This document shows positions 20,591-30,262 of a stretch of 64,000 bases of DNA, in pieces. The position numbers were made by a program, and so were the translations under genes. The DNA lies in contig NC_089591.1 of assembly GCF_019320115.1 (NCBI RefSeq), positions 58,156,078-58,220,077 of the forward strand, given 5' to 3'. Below the pieces are notes generated by a model. The model did no database searches, was not told where the DNA came from, and worked only from the letters and a program-made list of their open reading frames with translations. Every line of letters begins with the position of its first letter. Position 1 is the first letter of the stretch. Origin of the DNA: Miscanthus floridulus (taxonomy: Eukaryota > Streptophyta > Magnoliopsida > Poales > Poaceae).

Positions 20591-21360
20591 CACTAGTATA
20601 TAAATAATTTTTAGGAACGCCTCATATTTCTTTGAAAGACAGTTTACTTAGCAAACCATTTGTAACTATCCCAGAGAGTAATGTAGCTTATAAACCGCTT
20701 CTAGAAATACATTTTTAGGAGCAGTTATATTAAGTAAACCGTCACTAAAAATATATCTATTTTTAAACAATTTGTTTAAGATAACCGTTTATGAAAAAAT
20801 GATTTTTAGGGACGGTTTTTTATGTCAACCGCTTCTATAAATAGGTGATTTTAGAGACGGTTGACATAAGTCAACCACCCTAGAAATCGATTTTTAAAGA
20901 TAGTTGACTAAGTCAACCGCCCTTAAAGTAGTTAGAGCACAAATAAATTGATAACTTTTTCAAATAAAATCGAATGAAAAAGTTATATCAAAATTATAGA
21001 CCTCGATGAGGTCTAAAACTTTGTAGTTGATGAAATTCTTATTGAAGATCGTTTAAGGGCCTAGATATAAATATATATTAAGTTCTCGGATTTAAATTTG
21101 AAATTTTTGAATTTTTTATCTTGGATGGAGAAAAGTCCTATATCAAAGTTGTAGGGTTCGATGAGATCTAAAACTTTGTAGTTTAAAGTTTTCTCATTTA
21201 ACATTGTTTACGAGTCAAAATATTAATTACAAGATTCATACATATTAATACAAATAGACAACATCATATAATTAAACAAGTGACTATGTGGTGTGGTGGT
21301 AGAGGATGGAATGCGTGAAGCTAGAGGTTCTGGGTTTGAATCCTGGCGGCTCTACTTGCT
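20591..21360. mobile_element. Fragment of a second CACTA family (one end only)
   Basis: It starts CACTAGTATATAAATAATTT at 20591. The following 350 bp hold repeated TTTTTAGGGACGGTT and AAGTCAACCGCCCT motifs, a subterminal array unlike those of neighbouring elements. The interior carries two copies of a unit with GATCTAAAACTTTGTAGTT, the same unit found in the element at 6667-8081, then a tRNA-like module. No matching right end is seen before the copia element, so the right side is probably lost. Confidence 0.6.
21285..21355 (+). other. tRNA-like module with A and B boxes
   Basis: TGGTGTGGTGG at 21289-21299 (one mismatch to the A box) and GGTTTGAATCC at 21333-21343 (one mismatch to the B box), with tRNA-like spacing. 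It is followed by TGGCGGCTCTAC. Acceptor-stem pairing is weak. Its position after the shared GTAGTT unit matches the module at 7695-7775. Confidence 0.5.
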
Positions 21361-21709
21361 CAAAACAAACGAAAAATAAATCTTTGTGAGCTGTGCTTGG
21401 TCCTTCGGGCTTCTAGCCACATTAAAAAAATATTTAGGCCGTAAGGGTGCCGCCTCGCTCTACCACCTTCAAAATTCCCCACCTGATCATGAAGCAAGAC
21501 AGTGGTCGATCGCTTCATGACAAGAGTCCGGATAGAAAAGCGCAATTAGTATTGCATTTGATCCACCCTTGTGGTGCACTCCATCTTCTCCTAACTTCAC
21601 CCGCACTCTTCTTCTTTGGGGTTTTAGTAATCTACCGGATGCCCCTGCCACGCTTTGCCAAAGCTGTCTTCGTGCCCCTACGAGGTTGTGTCAGCCACTC
21701 CTAGCACAG
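21361..21709. other. Left flank of copia insertion, unclassified repeat DNA
   Basis: No coding similarity is visible. The sequence continues across the copia element at 28,494 as GCCGGGGCATGACG, so both flanks belonged to one earlier element, probably a Tat-type gypsy LTR. Confidence 0.4.
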
Positions 21710-21714
21710 GGTCC

Positions 21715-22217
21715 TGTTAGTTATATAGGATCATTAGGAGCATAGATCTAGCCAGTAGAATGGTTCTATTCGGGATAAAAGACGTAGCGCATCCTAATAC
21801 ATGTAGAACTAGAGAGACAGAAAGGGAAGGGAGAAGAACGTGTCGAACCTGACAACGCTAGAAGAAGATGATCCAGAAGCCGCCATCTCGTTCGTCGGTG
21901 AAATCTACGCACGGGCAGCGACATTCGGGAAGAGATCAATGAAGTCGTCGACGTCGGTAGAGCGGGGGCGGCGTGGCTGGTGGCTTCCCATCACTGGTTG
22001 CACCCCTCTCTGATCGGGATTAGGGTTTAGGTTTCAGGTGGGGAGCTCGGCTCACTGGTAAACCTCACACTCAGAGCCACCGGCCCCCACCTCTATATAT
22101 AGCTCTATGTGATAGGGGCCCTTCAACCGTAGTGAGTTGGGTGCCCTCTATTAGGGCGCGGATCAAAGGCCTAACTAGGCAGTTGGGCCCAGTTTAGGAT
22201 TAGAGATTAATCTAATA
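21715..22217 (-). repeat. Copia 3' LTR
   Basis: A 503-bp LTR, the 3' copy relative to transcription. Its inner end reads TAATA where the 5' LTR has TAACA. It contains telo-box-like TTAGGGTTTAGG near 22,020. Confidence 0.92.
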
Positions 22218-22236
22218 ATCTCCCCTTGATCTCCTA
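22218..22236 (-). other. Copia polypurine tract
   Basis: Read on the minus strand, AGGAGATCAAGGGGAGAT abuts the 3' LTR, as expected for the plus-strand priming site. Confidence 0.75.
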
Positions 22237-22400
22237 CCATCTTTCAATTTCATATCATTTACTTTGTTCATTCCATTATAGATTAGCTGCATAGAGCATG
22301 TTTCATCGTCATGGTCAATTGCCGATAGATTTAACAACTACAACACACCTACTCTATTCTGAAATAGATACTTAACTTTGGGCCTTCTTTTGTCCAGGAA

Positions 22401-22790
22401 TTATAGGCTTTTCCTTAAACCCATGCCGATTATATGTTCTCTGAACACATTGAGTGGTAAGCCTTTTGTAAGCGGATCCGCGAGCATCTTTTTGGTACTT
22501 ATATGCTCAAGACTTATGACATGATTCCAGACTTTATCTTTCACAACATAATACTTTATGTCAATGTGTTTGGCAGCACCACTTGACTTATTATTGTGAG
22601 CATACTGTACTGCCGGATTATTATCGCAGTATAACTTAAGTGGTCTATAGATGTTGTCAACCACCTTCAAACCGGGTATAAACTTCTTTAGCCAGTTCAC
22701 CTGCCCCGTTGCATCATAACACGCTACAAACTCGGCATACATTATGGATGATGTAGTGATGGTTTGCTTTAAGCTTTTTCATAAAATAGC
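22401..22790 (-). pseudogene. Copia RNase H domain
   Basis: It encodes MYAEFVACYDATGQVNWLKK, LKLYCDNNPAVQYAHNN and KHIDIKYYVVKDKVWNHVIS, the usual copia RNase H blocks that degrade the RNA strand of the cDNA hybrid. The expected A-x-T/S-EAE block is altered to YAEFVAC. It ends in an intact C-terminal ADPLTKGLP block. It is separated from the RT fragment by frameshifts. Confidence 0.88.
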
Positions 22791-23038
22791 TCCCCCTACG
22801 AGACGTGGATTTTGAATACATATTCAGATATGGATTTTCTATCATCTCCCGCATAATCAGAATCTGAATATCCCACTATATGGAGTGAATCTGATCTTCT
22901 ATATGTCATCATGAGGCTTTTTGTTCCTTGCAAATAACGTAAGACTTTCTTTACTAATTTTCAGTGTTCTATTCCAGGATTGCTCTGGAATCTGCCAAGT
23001 AACCCAGTAACAAATGCCAAGTCAGGGCACGTACATAC

Positions 23039-23983
23039 TTAAGCATATTGCAAGCTTCCGACAGCTGAAGCATATGGAACCGTTTTCATTCGATCGATCT
23101 CATACTGATTCCTAAGGCATTGAAAATCCCCATATCTATCGCCCTTGACTATAGGAGCAGGTGAGGGACTATATTTGTGCATATTGAATTTCTTTAAGAT
23201 CTTTTCTATGTATGCCTTTTGTGACAGTCCTAATACCCATTTACTTATATCTCGGTGAATCTCGATCCCTAGAACGAACGAAGCTTCACCAAGATCTTTC
23301 ATATCAAATTTTGAGGATAAAAACTTCTTTGTCTCCAGTAGTAGACTGACATCACTACTAGCAAGTAAGATATCATCCACATACAGGACAAGAAAGATAA
23401 ACTTCCCATTCTTAAACTATGCATAGACACAATTGTCCTCTACATTCTCTTTAAACCCAAAATTTCTTATTGTCTGATCAAACTTTAAGTACCACTGTCT
23501 TGAAGCTTGTTTTAATCCATAAATGGATTTCTTTAGGCGACATCCCATTCATTCTTTTCCTTCCATGACAAAACCTTTCGGTTGTGCCATGTAAACATTT
23601 TCCTCTAAGTCCCCGTTGAGAAATGTTGTCTTTAAATTAATCTGATGTAATTCTAAATCATAATGTGCCACTAATGCCATTATGATTCTGAAGGAATCCT
23701 TACATGAAACTAGAGAAAATGTTTTATTGTAATCAATCCCTTCTCTTTGCGTAAAGCCTTTTGCCACAAGTCGCACTTTATATCTCTCTATATTCCATTG
23801 AGAGTCAAGTTTTATTTTATAGACCCATTTACAGCCTACTATTTTGGCTCCTTTAGGAATTATTTCCAAGTCCCAAACATTATTGGCATCCATAGATTTC
23901 ATTTCATCTTCTATGGCCTCAAGCCACTTTGATGAATGATCACTTCTCATGGCTTCTTCAAATGAGATGGGATCATTCTCCAT
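23039..23983 (-). pseudogene. Copia reverse transcriptase domain
   Basis: The N-terminal half (23,549-23,983) carries WVYKIKLDSQWNIERYKVRL, VAKGFTQREGIDYNKTFS and TTFLNGDLEENVYMAQPKGF. The C-terminal half (23,039-23,390) contains the catalytic YVDDILL and LSSKFDMKDLGEASFVLGIE. The first catalytic aspartate, normally in MDVKTAFLNG, is replaced: the sequence reads INLKTTFLNG. Stops and a frame break lie between the halves. This copy cannot encode active reverse transcriptase. Confidence 0.9.
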
Positions 23984-24053
23984 TTGAAATTCCTCAGTGT
24001 TCTATACTTCATAGTTAGCAGGAATAGCTGATTTTCTAACTCTTTGAGATCTT

Positions 24054-25260
24054 CTAGGGGCCTCCACATTTGACACATCTTCTATTTGAGGCTGTTGTTG
24101 CTCCCCCCTCATGTGTGGCAATAGGTTCTACAAGATCCTGAAGAACAGGTTCCTCATCATCATTCATTGTTGTCACAGACGGAATAACAACAGGTGCTGG
24201 CACCATAGTATCTTGCACTATCGGTGCAGCGACAGTAGGTAGTGAGAAAAATAGCTCATGAATCATTGGAGTGGACGCATACACTCGCTTCTCTTCAAGG
24301 TCAATTTCTCGAGCTACCATGCTCCCCCTCATTATTTCATCCTCTAGGAAGACAATGTGTCTCGTTTCCACAAACTTTATATGTTTCTCTAGACAGTAGA
24401 AACAAAAACTTTTTGACTTTTCTGGGTAGCCAATGAAATAGCAACTTACTGTTTTGAGATCTAGCTTCCCAATGTTTGGGTTAAATACTTTAGCAGGACT
24501 CCCCCACACATGTAAGTGGTTTAGTGAGGGTACTCTTCCTGTCCACAACTCATACGGTATTTTGGGCACCAACTTACTTGGTACTCTATTGAGAATATGA
24601 ATTGTGGTTTTAACGCCTCCATCCACGGGCTCAACGATAAGGTAGAGTAACTTATCATACTGCACACCATATGCATCAGGGTGCGATTGTGTCTTTCATC
24701 TACTCCATTCTGCTGAGGTTCGCCCGGTGTAGAATACTGGGCTACTATGCTATTCTCCTGTAAGAACCTTGCAAAAGGTCCAGGAACTTGGCCATATGGG
24801 GTCCTGTAAGAACCTTGCAAAAGGTCCAGGAACTTGGCCATATGGGGTATGCCGACCGTAGTATTCCCCCCCAAGGTCGGACCTGACTATCTTAATCTTT
24901 AAATTGTGTTGGTTTTCAACTTCTGCCTTAAATATCTTAAATTTATCCAATGCTTCTGTTCTTTCTTTGATTGGATAAATGTAGCCATAACGGAAGTAAT
25001 CATCTGTGAATGTTATGAACGAATCATAACCATCCACACTCTTTACAGGAAATAGACCACAGATGTCTGTGTGAATAATCTATAAAATTCCTACGCTTCG
25101 TTTGGCATCTTTCTTAATTTTCTTTACATACTTTCCTTTTATGCAGTCTCTGCATTGTTCTAAATCTGAGAACTCTAATGGAGGAAGAATATCATTCTTA
25201 ACTAGTCTTTCTATTCTCCCCCTCGAAATATGGCCTAAACGACAGTGCCATAATTTCGAC
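24054..25260 (-). pseudogene. Copia integrase (gag-pre-integrase and DDE core), frameshifted
   Basis: The pre-integrase zinc site reads WHCRLGH followed by C-x2-C in QCRDCIKGK (about 25,140-25,260). The DDE core shows TDICG, then FTDDYFRYGY, VRSDLGGEYY and QQNGVDERHNRTL. The later block KLVPKIPYELWTGRVPSLNH is also present. A 46-bp tandem duplication (24756-24847) between the second Asp and the Glu block shifts the frame, and other breaks follow. The encoded enzyme would insert the cDNA into the host genome. Confidence 0.9.
24756..24847. repeat. 46-bp tandem duplication in integrase
   Basis: Two adjacent identical 46-base copies starting TCCTGTAAGAACCTTGC at 24756 and 24802. 46 is not a multiple of three, so the reading frame is lost. 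Confidence 0.95.
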
Positions 25261-25567
25261 GATGCATCATGAGCGCTCTTTCATTTTCTATTTACATCCG
25301 CAGACGGGGATACATTCTCATTGTCACACGCAATGTTCCCATCATCGCATACAACATTCACATCATCACGTAGTGATAACAAATAAGGCTCATTTTGTAA
25401 GATAGCAAGATCAACACATGCATTATTAAATGTTATCTTACATTTGCCATTTCCAAAATGGCAATCATATCCATCATTATCCAAGCATAAAACACTAATC
25501 AAGTTTCGCTGTAAAGAGGGAACATAAAGTACATCTCTAAGTAAAAGTGGGAAGCCATCAGCAAGCT

Positions 25568-26400
25568 CTAGAGAAAGATCGCCAACGGCTTCAACATCCG
25601 CTCGGGCTCTATTTGCAACTTTAACGTGTCTTTCTCTTCTTTGCGTAGTCCTCGTTGAATGGAATCCCTATAAAGAATTAACAACATGAACAGTTGCACC
25701 TGAGTCAATCCACCAAGTAGATTTCGAACACTGTACATATAGGGATTCATTTATGAATGTAATAATGTTCTCACCTTTCTTTGCCATGATTATCTTTAAG
25801 TAATCGAGACAATCTTTCTTATAATGTTTCGTCTTCTTGCAATAGACACTGGTTTTTCTCTACAATAAACTTGTTCTGTTGAGGCTAATGCAGCATGGGA
25901 CCCTTTTCCTTTGACTTTGAGGAGGAGTTAGCATTATTATTCTTTTTCTTGTTGTCTTTCACATAATTGATAGTGCCATCATTGGCAGCTTTCATTCTCT
26001 CCTCCACTTGCACACACATAGCCATGAGCCTCTCTAAGTCTCACTTCTCGGGCTGTATGTTGTAGTTGACAATAAAAGTGTCAAATTCTTTTGGTAAGGA
26101 AGCAAAAATCAGATGGATAAGGAACTCTTCCTTGAGAGCCAGATCCATTGGTTTTAGCTTGGATGCCAAATTGCTCATCATTAGTATATGCTCTCTTATG
26201 CCACCATTTTCAGAGTACCTCTCTGTCACCAGCTGCTTTATCAACTGGGTAGCATATGTCTTTGAAGAGCCAGTGAATTGACTCTTTATTCTATCGAGGT
26301 ACTCGGTGATCGTGTCACACTCTAGGATTGAGCCCACAATTGTAGGCTCAATTATGTTCTTTATCATAGCCAAACATTTCTTGTTGACAGTGACCCACTT
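25568..26400 (-). pseudogene. Copia gag and protease region
   Basis: The UBN2-type gag block is EYLDRIKSQFTGSSKTYATQ with LASKLKPMDLALKEEFLIHL (26,041-26,373). A degenerate zinc knuckle near 25,800-25,850 reads YCKKTKHYKKDC, with the first Cys lost. The protease active site DSGATVHVV is at about 25,685-25,706 and is followed by an in-frame stop. Gag would form the particle and bind RNA; protease would cut the polyprotein. Confidence 0.82.
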
Positions 26401-26659
26401 TTATGCTCAAGATCATAGGATATCTTTTGGGATGCAAAATCCCTCTCTAGTTGCCCAAGCGGCATCGGTCCTCGTTTGTCTCCTTCACCGGTACCACAGG
26501 CTTAGTGGAACACGGTGAGGTAACTACCTAGTCCAGCTCAACCAAGATGAAGGCCAGGTCAATCTTTTTCTTCCACTCTGTGTAGTTGTCACCTTTGAGA
26601 GTGGGGGTATCTTTGATACAACCCATCAAGTTGTATCCGCCTGAAAACACAATTCATAT

Positions 26660-27970
26660 AGTGTGAGAACATAAATAATAACAACAATTGCATGCCTTGA
26701 TTCCAACGTTGATTAAAATTAAAACATACAGCTGTTTATACATTAAATCTACATCACCGTTGGGCAGAAATAAAAATAATGCATAAAATAATTAAAATTA
26801 CGATATTGTTATTAACAACGTTGGTCAGAAAATAACAACATTATAATTATGTCAAAATCTCTTTTTCTCCAATTATCTATTTTTCAGAAGCATTTCTTTA
26901 TAATTTCTCTATTCTCTGAAAATTTATCCTGTTGGTTCAAAATTGAACAGAGAATTAAAACAAAATTCATCAAAATTTGCTTTTGAAATTGTCAAAACTG
27001 CTTCTAAAAAATAAAAGCTTAAAACATTAGCAACTGTTCATTTGGCCTGGCCTTTGGAAAACAGTATGCGGCCCAGCTCTACAGCGCTGCAGCGCGCGGG
27101 CCATTCTTCGAAAACGGCCCACGCCGATCGTGCGAGCCGCCCTCCCCAGCGCCCAGGCCACAACCTGGGCCTAGGCCGGGAATTCAGCCCACAGCGTGCG
27201 CTGCTACACCACCCCGCCTAGGCCAGCTGCCGGTCCAGACGATCTCGCCCGCTGGTTTCCATCCGACGGCCAGGCGTCAATATCGCGAGAACAAAACCAC
27301 CGTCGCGACCATCTCACCTGAAACCCTAGCTCACTCGCCCCTCCCTCTTCTCTCTCTATGCCCATGCTCCTTCTTCCTCAGCGCAGCAGCAGCGAGCGGC
27401 GACCGAGCGAAAAAGGGACAGAACATGGCGCCATTGCCGACCCCTTCAGTCGGTGCGCACGCTCCCCACGCGGGTGAACACGCCGTCGTCGAGTGGACTA
27501 GCGGCGGCGCCCTTAGCCATAGCTCGCACAGCTCGGCCGTCTTCTCACGCACCGGCGAGGCGGCAGCGCGGTGCATGGCCAGGTAGGCCTCTTCCCCTCT
27601 TCCCCTTTCTTCTTTTCTTCATCTCCTTTTGGATTTTCTTCTCTGTTCTTCTCGAATTTCATCCGATTGGGGATTAGGGTTAGGGTTAAGTCAAGTTAGG
27701 GTTAGGGTTTGACTCACTGGAGTCACTATGTATCTTCCCTAGTGAGGTCTTTGTGGGTTTGAGCTCGGATTCAGGTTCTTCTTGAACCAAGTCCTTCTTC
27801 TTCTTACTCCTTTCCTTCACCCTGTTAGGGTTAGGGTTCAGTGACCTTCTATCTTTCTGTTTCTTTCCCCGATTAGGGCTAGGGTTTCAATCCAAACCGG
27901 ATCGAACCCTCTATTACTCTTCGATTTCTTTTCAATTCTCTACCCCATACTAGATCTACACACTAGCAAC
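26660..27970 (-). other. Long copia leader with GC-rich insert and telo-box cluster
   Basis: About 1.3 kb between primer-binding site and gag. The part at 27,060-27,600 is GC-rich and gene-like, and 27,667-27,890 contains several TTAGGGTT/TAGGGTTT motifs. No confident protein is encoded. It may be acquired host 5' sequence or normal leader for this family. Confidence 0.6.
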
Positions 27971-27985
27971 CCAGCTCTGGTACCA
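27971..27985 (-). other. Copia primer-binding site (initiator Met tRNA)
   Basis: The minus strand reads TGGTACCAGAGCTGG one base after the 5' LTR. It matches the TGGTATCAGAGC complement of initiator tRNA-Met except at one position, the usual copia primer. Confidence 0.9.
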
Positions 27986-27986
27986 T

Positions 27987-28488
27987 TGTTAGTTATATAG
28001 GATCATTAGGAGCATAGATCTAGCCGGTAGAATGGTTCTATTCGGGATAAAAGACGCAGCGCATCCTAATACATGTAGAACTAGAGAGACAGAGAGGGAA
28101 GGGAGAAGAACGTGTCGAACCTGACACTGCAGAAGGAGATGATCCAGAAGCCGCCATCTCGTTCGTCGGTGAAGTCTGTGCACAAGCAGCGATGTTCAGG
28201 AAGAGGTCAATGAAGTCATCGACGTCGATAGAGCGGGGCGGCACGGCTGATGGCTTCCCTGTCACTTGGCTGCGCCCCTCTCCGATCGGGATTAGGGTTT
28301 AGGTTTCGGTGGGGAGCTCGGTTCACGGTAAATCTCATACTCAGAGCCGTACGACCCCCACCTCTATATATAGCGCAGTGTGACAGGAGCCCTCCATCCA
28401 TAGTGGGCTGGGTGCCCTCGATCAAGGTGCGGATCAAAGGCCTAACTGGACCGTTGGGCCCAGTTTGGGATTAGAGATCAATCTAACA
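27987..28488 (-). repeat. Copia 5' LTR
   Basis: A 502-bp LTR bounded by TG and CA with TSD GGTCC outside. It carries the promoter in the family; TATATATAG near 28,368-28,378 is a candidate TATA box. Confidence 0.92.
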
Positions 28489-28493
28489 GGTCC

Positions 28494-29130
28494 CGCCGGG
28501 GCATGACGTAACATGCCAAGGATGAGCATGCGGTCATCGCAAGAGCACACCCGGGCCTGCAGGTCAGCCTCTCTCTGCTTGTGGCCACGTCCTTAGAGTG
28601 CGACGAACGCCACAAGGAAGACGAGCCCGAGCAAGACATAACGACAACTCTAGCTTCTAACGGTCAGTTCTAGGCTCCAGCAGAAGATGCCATGATCGTT
28701 GATGAGGGACGGTGTCCGGCACCACCACCAATCGAAGATTAGGACACTAAACTCTAGAAACTCTCAAGAATCACATCTCCTTGTACTCCCCTCACCCTCC
28801 GGTATATATAATGCAGGAATGAGCCTCATGTAGAGGAGATTGACAGCAAAACCCCCGGATCGAACCCTCTCCTACCATCTCTCTTTCTTTCTCCTCCATT
28901 GTAAGAACTTGATTGTACATTCTAACATGAAGAAACGACTACTAGACATAGGGATTTGACACCAAACCAGGATAGATCCTTTGTGTTGTCTTGAGTGCTA
29001 AACCACCAAAGTCACACGCATTGACCCACTGATCGAATCACTAATCACTGCTGCGGAGTTGAACCCACGATAGCCACAAGACCATTTTTGGAGGTAGTCC
29101 TTAGATCTATCCGTCTCTGTTAATCAAAGA
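28494..29130 (+). mobile_element. Fragment resembling a Tat-type gypsy LTR
   Basis: It shares organisation with the LTR at 57128-58298: a TATA-like GGTATATATAATGC (28,801), then CCATTGTAAGAACTT (28,898) and a downstream GACATAGGGATTTGACACC block analogous to the U5 of the other LTR. It has no clear ends and was split by the copia insertion. Confidence 0.45.
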
Positions 29131-29999
29131 GGTTGTTTCCTAAAATCCTTTTTTCTTGTAATGATATATGTTTTTCTTAAGAATTCATATGGGGATCCAA
29201 CTATTAACGTTCCACCAGAATCTGCACGGGCTATTTGGTTGAGAAAGAGTGATTATCTCGGACAACCTGCTCCAAGAATCGTTGCCAAACGGCCCCTACA
29301 AGTGAGCACACAAACAGAAGCCCTTATTGCACACTCATACATACCGTCACACACACATACATTCCCGGCCAGACGCCATCACGTTGCCGTCGCCGCCGTC
29401 GTCCAATCATACGTGAGCTAAACCTTAAAAGGAACCCCTCCTTCTTTTCTCTTTTATCCCCATATAGGTTTCTAATCTCCTCCTCCGCGGATCACGCACA
29501 AAGCCGCAAACTGACTGAAACGCCATCATAATCTTATCGTATAGAAATGAAGATTAAAAAGCGAGGGCCGGGGGAAAAGGCTTGCCAGTTTCATCGATCG
29601 CGTTCCACGTAGGATCGGATCAGTATATACATCGGAGCATCAGGAAACTGTTTGGCCTCGATCCTCTCGCTATCCCTCCATCGGCCCCATGACTTCCCGG
29701 CGGGGATGGATAACTTGCGAGGCTGCGCCTCCTCGTCAGGCGAGAGGCGATCCGGATCCGGGGGCAGTTCTCGTGCCACAAGCTTGAGGCATGGCAACAT
29801 GGCGTCGATCAGTGGCGCGCGTTGGAATCTTCCACCTCAGCCTCAGCCTGCTGGCGCGCGTCCGATGTGACGTGCGCCCGCCGAGCCCGAGCCCCAGGAG
29901 AGATAGCTAGAGGATAGCGACGGGAGCTTATTGCCTGGCAGCAAGACACAGCAGGGGAACAGCGGTTTCTTTTGCTAGCCAGCCCGCCTCCTCCTGGCT
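29131..29999. other. Upstream region of the NAC gene
   Basis: No transposon signature is visible. The stretch 29,640-29,900 is GC-rich with short ORFs of no recognised type. It probably contains the NAC gene's promoter elements, which cannot be assigned by eye. Confidence 0.4.
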
Positions 30000-30004
30000 T
30001 CCTT

Positions 30005-30016
30005 CCTATAAAAGGA
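30005..30016 (+). promoter_or_regulatory. TATA box of NAC gene
   Basis: CCTATAAAAGGATCC lies about 255 bases upstream of the NAC start codon. Transcription would begin near 30,035-30,045, giving a 5' UTR of roughly 220 bases. Confidence 0.6.
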
Positions 30017-30262
30017 TCCGGCAGGAGACCCAGCCACGCTCAAGACATTAGATTAGCTCCTGGCATAGGTTCAGTGTGTGTAATTCGTCTCCTCTAGTCT
30101 AGTCTAGTTAAAAAGGCAAACCGGCATGCAAAGGCTGCAAGAGATAGTTATTAGTTGATCGAGTCTGCTTGTTGATCTATAGCTAACGATATATAGCTAC
30201 AAAAAAGAAGGAATCATCTATCGGCAGGCAGGCAGAGGCAGGTAGCTAGTAGGGAGGGACGG

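Larger units (their letters stand above)
21715..28488 (-). mobile_element. Complete Ty1/copia retrotransposon, TSD GGTCC
   Basis: Two LTRs of about 500 bp (21715-22217 and 27987-28488) begin TGTTAGTTATATAGG as written. The target duplication GGTCC is at 21710-21714 and 28489-28493. Gene order on the minus strand is gag, protease, integrase, reverse transcriptase, RNase H, as in copia. The primer-binding site, polypurine tract and all domains are visible, but frameshifts and stops disable it. The two LTRs differ at scattered positions, including the terminal CA changed to TA at 22216-22217, so the insertion is not very recent. Confidence 0.95.

Noticed and set aside
27667..27890. Interstitial telomere array
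   Set aside because: Only a few short TTAGGG-type motifs separated by other sequence; better described as a telo-box cluster.
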